A program made the translations under genes and the position numbers. The notes under the pieces are model-generated. The model saw only the letters and a program-made list of their open reading frames with translations, did no database searches and was not told where the DNA came from. 5,162 nt of DNA from Tissierellaceae bacterium. GTDB lineage: Bacteria; Bacillota; Clostridia; Tissierellales; Tissierellaceae. The first letter of the stretch is position 1; every line of letters starts with the position of its first letter. Shown here piece by piece: positions 1 to 5,162 of the stretch. The DNA is taken from NCBI GenBank assembly GCA_029264075.1, contig JARICQ010000145.1, positions 1 to 5,162 on the forward strand, given 5' to 3'.

Positions 1-108
1 TTCGCTTTTATTAAATACCATATGAATATAATTTAAGTTGTCATCCATGATTATCTTTTCTACAGCATTATGATCTTCTGTGCTATAGTTATAAACTTTT
101 TCAATCAT
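1..108 (-). CDS. N-terminal fragment of a probable small cupin-domain protein (cut by the window edge)
   Basis: A minus-strand reading frame starts with ATG at 108-106 and runs open to the window edge, giving 36 residues that begin MIEKVYNYSTEDHN and end NYIHMVFNKSE. A strong Shine-Dalgarno site (AAAGGAGGAG, complement of 117-126) sits eight bases upstream, which makes the start convincing. From memory, the MIEKVY opening, the E-K-I-I-x-D-D stretch and the H-M-V strand resemble the N-terminus of small clostridial single-domain cupins of about 100 residues. The metal-binding histidines of such proteins would lie beyond the edge, so the family call rests on resemblance only and no function can be assigned. 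The gene is divergent from the 99-residue gene at 287-586. That it is a real gene is fairly sure; that it is a cupin is moderately sure. Confidence 0.6.
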   Translation of the reverse strand, partial: MIEKVYNYSTEDHNAVEKIIMDDNLNYIHMVFNKSE

Positions 109-178
109 TTAAATATCTCCTCCTTTATAGTATGGTCTAATTATTCAACTTTCTCCTTATACTTACCCAAAAAAAAGA

Positions 179-207
179 ATATTATTATATAAGTTTTTTA
201 ATTACAA
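179..207 (-). promoter_or_regulatory. Weak candidate promoter for the leftward cupin-like gene
   Basis: Read on the minus strand, TTGTAA (207-202) is followed after 17 bases by TAATAT (184-179). Each hexamer matches four of six consensus positions. A perfect TATAAT lies at 189-184 on the same strand but has no good -35 at normal spacing. Either would give a leader of roughly 65-75 bases. The region is so AT-rich that chance matches are expected. Confidence 0.3.
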
Positions 208-210
208 ATA

Positions 211-239
211 TTGCAAAAAATTAAAACATCTGTTAAGAT
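211..239 (+). promoter_or_regulatory. Candidate promoter for the 99-residue protein gene
   Basis: TTGCAA (211-216) is followed after exactly 17 bases by TAAGAT (234-239). The -10 is preceded by TGT at 231-233, giving an extended -10 (TGnTAAGAT). Each hexamer matches four of six consensus positions. Transcription would start near 246, about 40 bases before the ATG at 287. It faces away from the cupin-like gene, so the intergenic region at 109-286 appears to serve two divergent units. Confidence 0.5.
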
Positions 240-269
240 AAAAGCATAATGAAAGTAGCTAAGTAGAAT

Positions 270-276
270 AGGAAGG
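270..276 (+). promoter_or_regulatory. Ribosome binding site that selects the ATG at 287
   Basis: AGGAAGG at 270-276 lies ten bases before ATG 287. The in-frame TTG at 278 is only one base after this site, too close to be used, so the shorter 99-residue product is preferred over the 102-residue reading. Confidence 0.6.
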
Positions 277-286
277 ATTGATAGAT

Positions 287-586
287 ATGTTTAAAGTTCA
301 AGATTATGCCTTTCAAATAGAAACAACTACAAGATCTATATTTAATAAGGATAAGTTTGGCCTAGGGATTGTAGCAAATTCTGATTTTATAGAAAAAAAT
401 CCATTTATACCTATATGTCTAGTATTGGGCAATTTTTACAATAAATTAGATGATGCTAGTAAGGTTAAAATCGATGACTTTATGGAAAGATATCATTGGC
501 TGATGGATAAGACTATAGAGGAAATTGGAGAGATAAAGATTAAAGAGATAATTAAAGAATTTAATGAAATAGCATCTACAGCTTAA
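287..586 (+). CDS. Hypothetical 99-residue protein of unknown function
   Basis: This is a complete small gene, ATG 287 to TAA 584-586, encoding 99 residues. I do not recognise the family. The product is mildly acidic (13 Lys/Arg against 17 Asp/Glu). It has no signal peptide and no clear membrane span; the most hydrophobic stretch, FIPICLVLGNF at about 40-50, is too short. A single cysteine is at 44. From about residue 53 to the end the sequence looks helical, with charged/hydrophobic alternation such as KIKEIIKEFNEIA, and could form a small helical bundle. It has its own candidate promoter, a good ribosome binding site and a downstream terminator, so it looks monocistronic. Coding reality is supported by these signals and by sensible amino-acid composition. 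It is probably cytosolic, and no function can be offered. Confidence 0.75.
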   Translation: MFKVQDYAFQIETTTRSIFNKDKFGLGIVANSDFIEKNPFIPICLVLGNFYNKLDDASKVKIDDFMERYHWLMDKTIEEIGEIKIKEIIKEFNEIASTA

Positions 587-617
587 ATTTTAAATAAAAA
601 ACAAGTACCAAATAAAG

Positions 618-663
618 AAAAGCTAGAATTAGAATAAATATTTATTCTAATTCTAGCTTTTTT
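618..663. terminator. Bidirectional intrinsic terminator, perfect 44-base palindrome
   Basis: Positions 618-661 form a perfect palindrome centred between 639 and 640. The outer arms are AAAAGCTAGAATTAG and its complement, and the inner part is pure AT. On the plus strand the stem runs into six T residues (658-663); on the minus strand it runs into TTTTCTTTATTT. It sits between the convergent genes at 287-586 and 662-1501 and should end both transcripts. The stop codon of the minus-strand gene (664-662) lies at the very foot of the stem. Confidence 0.88.
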
Positions 664-1501
664 ATATGGATTTTAACCTTCTTAATTCTTTTTCAAGCTC
701 TCTTTTCTGAGTGTGGAGAAGTTTCACCTTTTCAATGACATCCTTATCTTTTGAAGATAATAGAAGTGCTATTTCATTTATATCTTTATTTTTCCAAGAA
801 AAATCTTTTAAAGCTCTATTTCCGCAGACAAATTCAACTCTGACATTTCCCTTGTACCTCTTCCATTTACGTATCTTTATCATTCCAATCTCACCAGTAT
901 AGGAAAGATGGGTTCCAGAACAAGGTGAGAAGTCTATATCGTCTATTTCCACTATTCTTATACTTGAATCAACTGAGGGTATTTTTCTTACAGGAATATT
1001 CTCTAACTCACTCAAAGTCATATAATATGCCTTGATTTCAAAATTTGAGCTTATTATTTTATTTACATAGTTTTCAATTTTATCTGCTTGTTCCCAAGTT
1101 AAATCAGGAAGGCCTATATCTACATAGACATAGTCACTTCCAAGATGAAAACCTACAGTATCTCCATTGTAGAGCTTATAAAAGCCTGCAGAGAGAAGGT
1201 GCTGGCCTGTATGCTGTTGCATATTGTCAATTCTAGTAGTCCAATCTATGCTCAGTGAAACCTTGTTGCTATGTATGTTTTCATCTATTACGTGAATTAT
1301 TTCACCGTCTTCCTCATATACATCCTTAACTCTTATTCCGTTAATACTTCCAGTGTCTCTGGGTTGTCCTCCTGATAGATGTGGATAAAATATTGTCTTA
1401 TTTAATTTTAAATAATAAAGATCATCTTCATATCTTTTATCTATTATTCTTGCACTGGATTTTCTTAAATAAGGATTTTCAAGGTAAAGTTTGTAGTTCA
1501 T
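662..1501 (-). CDS. Alanyl-tRNA editing protein, AlaX type, without a DHHA1 domain
   Basis: This 279-residue, probably cytosolic protein resembles the free-standing editing domains related to alanyl-tRNA synthetase. Such proteins hydrolyse Ser- or Gly-tRNA-Ala to prevent mistranslation of alanine codons. An N-terminal beta domain with the conserved SGGQPRDTG turn (43-51) is followed by the SAD/editing fold. The zinc motif HxxxH is HTGQH at 97-101 and CxxxH is CSGTH at 194-198, so all four ligands (H97, H101, C194, H198) are present. RVEFVCGNRAL (221-231) is the usual end of the editing fold. A charged helical stretch follows (about 236-279), and the protein then stops. Longer clostridial relatives carry a DHHA1 domain after this helix to about 390-400 residues; here it is absent. 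AAAAGGAGA (complement of 1510-1518) precedes ATG 1501. The gene is divergent from comEC and ends at a terminator. The family call is firm; exact substrate preference is not visible. Confidence 0.93.
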   Translation of the reverse strand: MNYKLYLENPYLRKSSARIIDKRYEDDLYYLKLNKTIFYPHLSGGQPRDTGSINGIRVKDVYEEDGEIIHVIDENIHSNKVSLSIDWTTRIDNMQQHTGQHLLSAGFYKLYNGDTVGFHLGSDYVYVDIGLPDLTWEQADKIENYVNKIISSNFEIKAYYMTLSELENIPVRKIPSVDSSIRIVEIDDIDFSPCSGTHLSYTGEIGMIKIRKWKRYKGNVRVEFVCGNRALKDFSWKNKDINEIALLLSSKDKDVIEKVKLLHTQKRELEKELRRLKSI

Positions 1502-1527
1502 TTCTTACATCTCCTTTTAGTATTAAA

Positions 1528-1565
1528 TATCTTTAATATATAATATCATAAATATATTAAAGATA
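1528..1565. repeat. 14-base inverted repeat flanking the alaX -10 element (possible operator)
   Basis: TATCTTTAATATAT (1528-1541) is matched by its exact reverse complement at 1552-1565, separated by ten bases (1542-1551). The spacer and the inner edge of the left arm contain the minus-strand extended -10 of the AlaX gene. The left arm overlaps the predicted transcription start, so the repeat cannot be a transcript hairpin from that start. A protein bound across both arms would cover the promoter. A third copy of the ATTAAA core is at 1522-1527. Strong AT bias lowers its significance. Confidence 0.5.
1540..1548 (-). promoter_or_regulatory. Extended -10 promoter for the AlaX-type gene
   Basis: On the minus strand, TGATATTAT (1548-1540) is an extended -10: TG, one base, then TATTAT with five of six consensus matches. 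The -35 at 17-base spacing is poor, as is often tolerated with an extended -10. Transcription would start near 1533, giving a leader of about 30 bases that includes the Shine-Dalgarno site. Confidence 0.5.
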
Positions 1566-1632
1566 GAAGATTGTAATTTATTGAGAGTTTTAAAGTTTAG
1601 ACCAATCTAGGCTATTCTATCTAAAAACAATG

Positions 1633-1641
1633 TGTTATAAT
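1633..1641 (+). promoter_or_regulatory. Extended -10 promoter for comEC-holA
   Basis: TGTTATAAT at 1633-1641 is a perfect extended -10 (TG, one base, consensus TATAAT). No good -35 is seen at 1612-1619. The predicted transcription start is near 1648, leaving a leader of only about 18 bases before ATG 1666. The element lies downstream of the in-frame ATG at 1630, so a transcript from here could not use that earlier codon. Confidence 0.65.
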
Positions 1642-1655
1642 AGAAAAAAAGACTT

Positions 1656-1659
1656 GGAG
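1656..1659 (+). promoter_or_regulatory. Ribosome binding site that selects the comEC start at 1666
   Basis: GGAG at 1656-1659 lies six bases before ATG 1666. No comparable purine-rich site precedes the in-frame ATG at 1630; the bases there read CTAAAAACA. Confidence 0.7.
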
Positions 1660-1665
1660 ATTATC

Positions 1666-4113
1666 ATGAGGAGACCTTTCTTGGGAATCGGAATTTCATC
1701 AGTAATTGGAATAATCATATCATATTACTTTAAAGTAGATATGTTTTTTTCTTTTGCTTTACTTTTGATAGGATTTTTAATATATGGAATTTTAGTATAT
1801 AGGGATATAAATAATTCGTATTTTATACTTATATTATCTCTAGTGATTGGATTGACATTGGGCTCATACAGATTAAATAGTAGTGTGTTGATAAAGAATA
1901 TAGAAAAATCTCTAAATATATCCGGAATAGTTGATCAAGTATCAAGCCAGGATGAAGACCAAAGCAGGTACATATTAAAAGTGTCTAGCATAAGTGAAAA
2001 TGATGGGCAAAAGACTACAAATGAAAAAACTATGCTTAAAATCATAGGGGAGTCAAAGCTAGAACTTGGTGATAGAATCGAGTTTAGAGGAAATTTCAAG
2101 ATACCAATGGAAAACACAAATCCTAAGCTTTACAACTATAGGGAAAATCTAATTTCAAAGGATATTTATACTACTATTACTATAAAGTCAGGAGATATAT
2201 TCAATATAGATACAAACAATAGAGAATTCAAGTATAGGATAAGAGATTCTTTTAAAGACCGAGTTGAATCTAGCTTTGATAAATATTTAAATGATGAAAA
2301 TAGTGATTTAATCAAGGGTATAGTACTGGGGGACTATAATTATTTGGATGAAGATTATTTAAAGGCCTATAGGGAGATAGGCCTCGCCCATATACTTGCT
2401 GTATCAGGACTTCATATTGGCATAATAGCTGGGGCCCTAGTTTTTTTCTTATCTCGGATTGGCTTAAGTAGAAAATGGAATATCTCAATCACTATTGCTA
2501 TAATTTGGATATATGGATATCTAATAGGATTTCCATCATCAATTCTTAGAGCAAATCTTATGTTTACTATGCTTTTTATTGCAAGACTTATGGCAGAACC
2601 ATATGATAGCATCAATGCATTATTTTTATCATTTTGGATATTGATACTATTCAGTCCATTAAGTGTACTTAGTATAGGATTTCAGCTATCATATGCTGCT
2701 AGTTTTTCTATATTATATCTTGCACCAAGAATAAGTAAAAGTTTTTACCCACTTGAAAGCGATAATAGATTTAGAAAAAATTTGATTTCAACTATTTCAG
2801 CCCTTATTGGATTATATATAGGGATACTTCCAATTCAAATTTATTATTTCAATGAATTTTCAGCATTGAGTATTGTATCAAATATAATTATTGCCCCGAT
2901 TATATCATTTGTGTTAATAGCATCCTTTGCTTTACTTATCGTTGAATTTATATTTTCGCCGCTAAACTTTTTAATTGGATTTGTAATCAATATATGCCTA
3001 AATATTCAAAGTGTTTTAGTTGATATTATACATCAATTTAGTTTTTTGAACTTTAAATTTGCAAGTCCAGATATAGGAGAGCTTATCCTCTATTATATTT
3101 TGATTTTTATAATTGTAAAAACAATCGATTTTTCATATTTGAAGGGGAATGTAAATAGGGCAATTTATACTTATCTTGTATTTATTGTTCTTATAGGATT
3201 AGGACTTGAGCTCAATGACAATTCTCTTGAAATAGACTTTATAGATGTAGGACAAGGTGATGCAGCCCTATTGAGAACTAGGAGTGGTGATTATTTGATA
3301 GATACAGGAGGAGAAGTATTTGGTGATTTTGACATATGTAAAAATATTACCCTTCCTTATCTTGAAAAACATGGGGTTAAAAAACTTAAAGGATTATTTG
3401 TCAGTCATTTCCACCTTGACCACTGCAAGGGGATTCCTGTTTTGGAAGAAAACTTGGATATAGAAAGGATATTTTTTTCCTATGCAAATCCTGAGAGCGA
3501 GATATACAACTACATTATAGATTCTGGAATCCCAGCGACCTTACTTGAAGCAGGCGATGAGTTTTTTATAGATAAAAATACCAGTATAAGTGTTTTAAGT
3601 CCAAGCAGCATTGATAGAGATATGGGCTATAGTGAAAACAATCTATCACTTGTCTTAGAGATTTCCTATTACAATAGAAAGATACTTTTTACAGGCGATG
3701 CTGAAATGGAAACAGAAAATTACATAGGAGAAAAATTAACCAAGGTGGATATATTAAAGGTTGGACATCACGGTAGCGCAACATCTTCTACAGAAAATTT
3801 TTTAGATAAAACAAGACCTGATATAGCCCTTATATCTGTAGGAAGAAACAATAGCTATGGGCATCCATCTACGGATGTCATAGATCGCTTGGATAATTTT
3901 GGAGTTAACATTTATAGAACTGACCTTGATGGAATGACCAAGATAACTATGGATAGGGAAAAATTAGACATAAGACCATTTTTAGCTGAGGATGGTCTAG
4001 CTAAAGATAATAATATATTACTAGCATTACTTCTAATCTATTATTTATCTTCTTATATCCTTAGTAGAAATTATCTAATATTAGATGAGGAGCTGAACTA
4101 TATTGAAATATAG
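1666..4113 (+). CDS. comEC: ComEC/Rec2-family DNA-uptake channel with metallo-beta-lactamase domain
   Basis: This 815-residue membrane protein forms the channel through which single-stranded DNA enters the cell in transformation. Residues 5-68 hold about three membrane spans. Residues 70-175 look like the extracytoplasmic OB-fold domain (DUF4131), with KLELGDRIEFRG at 131-142. Residues 213-490 are the polytopic Competence domain, with the signature AHILAVSGLHIGII (241-254) and GFPSSILRANLMF (288-300). Residues 521-770 are a metallo-beta-lactamase domain with DFIDVGQGDAALL (524-536), LIDTGG (544-549), the metal motif HFHLDH (581-586), FTGDAE (675-680), VGHHGS (699-704) and H733. The domain looks catalytically intact and may degrade the non-transported strand. 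A tail of about 45 residues follows, with a hydrophobic run at 784-799. ATG 1666 is chosen over ATG 1630 because of its GGAG site and the promoter between them. The 3' end overlaps holA by 11 bases. No other competence gene is in view, so transformability cannot be inferred. Confidence 0.95.
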   Translation: MRRPFLGIGISSVIGIIISYYFKVDMFFSFALLLIGFLIYGILVYRDINNSYFILILSLVIGLTLGSYRLNSSVLIKNIEKSLNISGIVDQVSSQDEDQSRYILKVSSISENDGQKTTNEKTMLKIIGESKLELGDRIEFRGNFKIPMENTNPKLYNYRENLISKDIYTTITIKSGDIFNIDTNNREFKYRIRDSFKDRVESSFDKYLNDENSDLIKGIVLGDYNYLDEDYLKAYREIGLAHILAVSGLHIGIIAGALVFFLSRIGLSRKWNISITIAIIWIYGYLIGFPSSILRANLMFTMLFIARLMAEPYDSINALFLSFWILILFSPLSVLSIGFQLSYAASFSILYLAPRISKSFYPLESDNRFRKNLISTISALIGLYIGILPIQIYYFNEFSALSIVSNIIIAPIISFVLIASFALLIVEFIFSPLNFLIGFVINICLNIQSVLVDIIHQFSFLNFKFASPDIGELILYYILIFIIVKTIDFSYLKGNVNRAIYTYLVFIVLIGLGLELNDNSLEIDFIDVGQGDAALLRTRSGDYLIDTGGEVFGDFDICKNITLPYLEKHGVKKLKGLFVSHFHLDHCKGIPVLEENLDIERIFFSYANPESEIYNYIIDSGIPATLLEAGDEFFIDKNTSISVLSPSSIDRDMGYSENNLSLVLEISYYNRKILFTGDAEMETENYIGEKLTKVDILKVGHHGSATSSTENFLDKTRPDIALISVGRNNSYGHPSTDVIDRLDNFGVNIYRTDLDGMTKITMDREKLDIRPFLAEDGLAKDNNILLALLLIYYLSSYILSRNYLILDEELNYIEI
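4087..4092 (+). promoter_or_regulatory. Ribosome binding site of holA inside the comEC 3' end
   Basis: GAGGAG at 4087-4092 precedes the TTG start codon at 4103 by ten bases. It lies within comEC coding sequence, so holA translation is probably coupled to passage of ribosomes finishing comEC. No ATG gives a full-length alternative nearby; the next in-frame ATG is at residue 29, inside the conserved N-terminal region. Confidence 0.65.
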
Positions 4114-5128
4114 TGAATTATTAGACAGGATAAAAAAAGACCATATATCGAGTGCATACCTTTTTATAGGTGAAGAAGAGTATTTAATGAGAGAGACATT
4201 AGAAAAACTTAAATCTAAGTATATAAATCCATCATTTGAAACTTTAAACTATATAAAAATAGATGAAAAATTATCGGACTTTGATACTATATTTAATGCT
4301 TGTGAAACTCTTCCCTTCATGGGAGAAAAGAAGATAGTCATAGTCAATGATATTGAAAAGATGATTGAAAACGATAATGATGACTTAAGTAAAAAACTTA
4401 GTAAATACATAGAAACTCTTGATAGTCATGTAATATTGATTTTAATTGACAAGAGGAATAAGCTCAAAAAAACTACCAGTATATATAAAAAGGCTAAAAA
4501 ACTTAATCTAGTAGTTGAATTTGATAATTTAAAGGGAAGAGATATAAATTCTTGGGTAGAGGGCCTTGCTAGAGAAAATAACAAGACCATATCCTACAGT
4601 AACATAAACTATTTTTTAAATAAATCAGCCTATAGTAGATACGGAAGTATTAAAAATTTATATGATATAGAAAATGAATTTCTAAAGGTAATTGCATACA
4701 GTGAAGGAGAGGATATAAGCAAGGAGAATATAGACATGGTCCTTATAAAAACTGTGGAGAGCAATATCTTTGATCTCTTGGAGCATATATCAAAAAGAGA
4801 TAGCGACAAAGCACTTCAAATATTTGATGAGATTCACAGTGCGAAGGAGCCTGTTCAGAAGGTTTTATTTATGATAATCAGACACCTAAGGCTTTTACTT
4901 ATCTATAAAATGTATAGAGAAAAGGGGTATAATGAAAATGAAACTAGGTCTAAGATGAAGATAAGCCCTTATGAATTCAAAAACATATCAAGACAATCTC
5001 ATGGTTTTACAGAAAAGAGACTTATAAGGGCCCTAGATGAAATACTGAGCCTAGATACAAAGCAAAAGACTAGTTCTATTGATGACAAACTAGCCTTGGA
5101 AGTTTTGATAGTTAAATTATGCAAGTAA
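4103..5128 (+). CDS. holA: DNA polymerase III subunit delta (clamp-loader wrench)
   Basis: This 341-residue protein matches the usual length of the Firmicute delta subunit. In the clamp loader, delta binds the beta sliding clamp and opens the ring so that it can be placed on primed DNA. Characteristic features are AYLFIGEEEYLM (18-29), where the Walker-like region of the AAA+ fold is degenerate as expected for a non-ATPase delta, and ACETLPFMGEKKIVIV (66-81), the clamp-interaction region. NIFDLLEHI (221-229) begins the helical collar domain, and a C-terminal helical domain rich in Leu/Lys ends DDKLALEVLIVKLCK. The start is TTG 4103, supported by GAGGAG at 4087-4092; this lies in the comEC reading region and gives an 11-base overlap. 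Transcription is therefore likely shared with comEC from the promoter at 1633-1641, and a stem-loop three bases after the stop codon should end the unit. In many Firmicutes rpsT lies next to holA; the window ends too soon to tell here. Confidence 0.95.
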   Translation: MKYSELLDRIKKDHISSAYLFIGEEEYLMRETLEKLKSKYINPSFETLNYIKIDEKLSDFDTIFNACETLPFMGEKKIVIVNDIEKMIENDNDDLSKKLSKYIETLDSHVILILIDKRNKLKKTTSIYKKAKKLNLVVEFDNLKGRDINSWVEGLARENNKTISYSNINYFLNKSAYSRYGSIKNLYDIENEFLKVIAYSEGEDISKENIDMVLIKTVESNIFDLLEHISKRDSDKALQIFDEIHSAKEPVQKVLFMIIRHLRLLLIYKMYREKGYNENETRSKMKISPYEFKNISRQSHGFTEKRLIRALDEILSLDTKQKTSSIDDKLALEVLIVKLCK

Positions 5129-5130
5129 AT

Positions 5131-5160
5131 GTTAAAACTTCGGCTACCCGAAGTTTTAAC
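5131..5160. terminator. Stem-loop terminator after holA
   Basis: GTTAAAACTTCGG (5131-5143) and its exact complement CCGAAGTTTTAAC (5148-5160) form a 13-base stem with the four-base loop CTAC. The outer part of the stem supplies A and T tracts (AAAACTTCGG...CCGAAGTTTT), the usual form of a compact bidirectional terminator. It starts two bases after the holA stop codon. The window ends at 5162, so any longer T tract cannot be seen. Confidence 0.8.
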
Positions 5161-5162
5161 TA

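Noticed and set aside
131..230. AT-rich tract with A8 and T6 runs between the divergent left-hand genes, considered as a hairpin or regulatory RNA
   Set aside because: The arms do not pair well, and no conserved riboswitch or RNA core is recognisable; normal promoter DNA explains it.
249..266. Five-codon mini frame (ATG AAA GTA GCT AAG TAG) ahead of the 99-residue gene, a possible leader peptide
   Set aside because: It has no ribosome binding site, starts within a few bases of the predicted transcription start, and there is no attenuator hairpin between it and the gene.
711..902. Plus-strand 63-codon open frame inside the AlaX-type gene
   Set aside because: It is a shadow of the minus-strand coding sequence, with no ribosome binding site and Phe/Ser-rich unnatural composition.
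1045..1236. Plus-strand 63-codon open frame inside the AlaX-type gene
   Set aside because: It is antisense to the conserved zinc-motif region of the AlaX protein and has no start signals or recognisable protein features.
1598..1609. Short dyad TAGA-CCAA-TCTA upstream of comEC
   Set aside because: Four-base arms are expected by chance in this sequence and do not overlap the -10 element.
1935..2117. Minus-strand 60-codon open frame within comEC
   Set aside because: It is antisense to the OB-fold region of comEC; no ribosome binding site or family resemblance.
2412..2615. Minus-strand 67-codon open frame within comEC
   Set aside because: It is antisense to the conserved Competence-domain core and explained by that gene's codon pattern.
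662..5128. A joint system of AlaX, ComEC and HolA
   Set aside because: AlaX is divergently transcribed with its own promoter, and the three proteins belong to unrelated, well-known housekeeping processes; only comEC and holA show coupling.

Overview
The window is AT-rich DNA (roughly 30% GC by eye). Its codon use leans on ATA, AGA and TTA, its Shine-Dalgarno sites are strong GGAGG-type, and its stem-loop terminators are compact. This fits a low-GC Gram-positive anaerobe (Clostridia/Tissierellia-like Firmicute). The comEC-holA order is also a common Firmicute chromosomal arrangement. No phage, plasmid, insertion sequence, CRISPR or RNA-gene signal is visible, and the window reads as ordinary chromosomal housekeeping sequence.

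Layout, left to right. Positions 1-108 (minus) hold the first 36 codons of a gene that resembles small clostridial cupin proteins; the rest lies outside the window. A roughly 180-base divergent intergenic region follows. A 99-residue orphan protein (287-586, plus) comes next and ends before a perfect 44-base palindrome at 618-661 that should terminate transcription from both sides. Convergent to it is an AlaX-type alanyl-tRNA editing protein (662-1501, minus), which keeps all four zinc ligands but lacks the C-terminal DHHA1 domain of its longer relatives. The divergent region 1502-1665 carries a promoter for each flanking gene and a 14-base inverted repeat centred on the alaX -10 element. To the right lie comEC (1666-4113), the DNA-uptake channel with its metallo-beta-lactamase domain, and holA (4103-5128), the delta subunit of the DNA polymerase III clamp loader. 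These two overlap by 11 bases and probably form one transcription unit, closed by a stem-loop at 5131-5160.

Functionally, AlaX clears mischarged tRNA-Ala, ComEC imports single-stranded DNA, and HolA opens the sliding clamp for loading. They look like neighbours rather than parts of one system; only comEC and holA appear coupled. I found no convincing new biological system. The points worth a second look are the shortened AlaX, the promoter-flanking inverted repeat, the start site of comEC, the hydrophobic C-terminal tail of ComEC and the unrecognised 99-residue protein.
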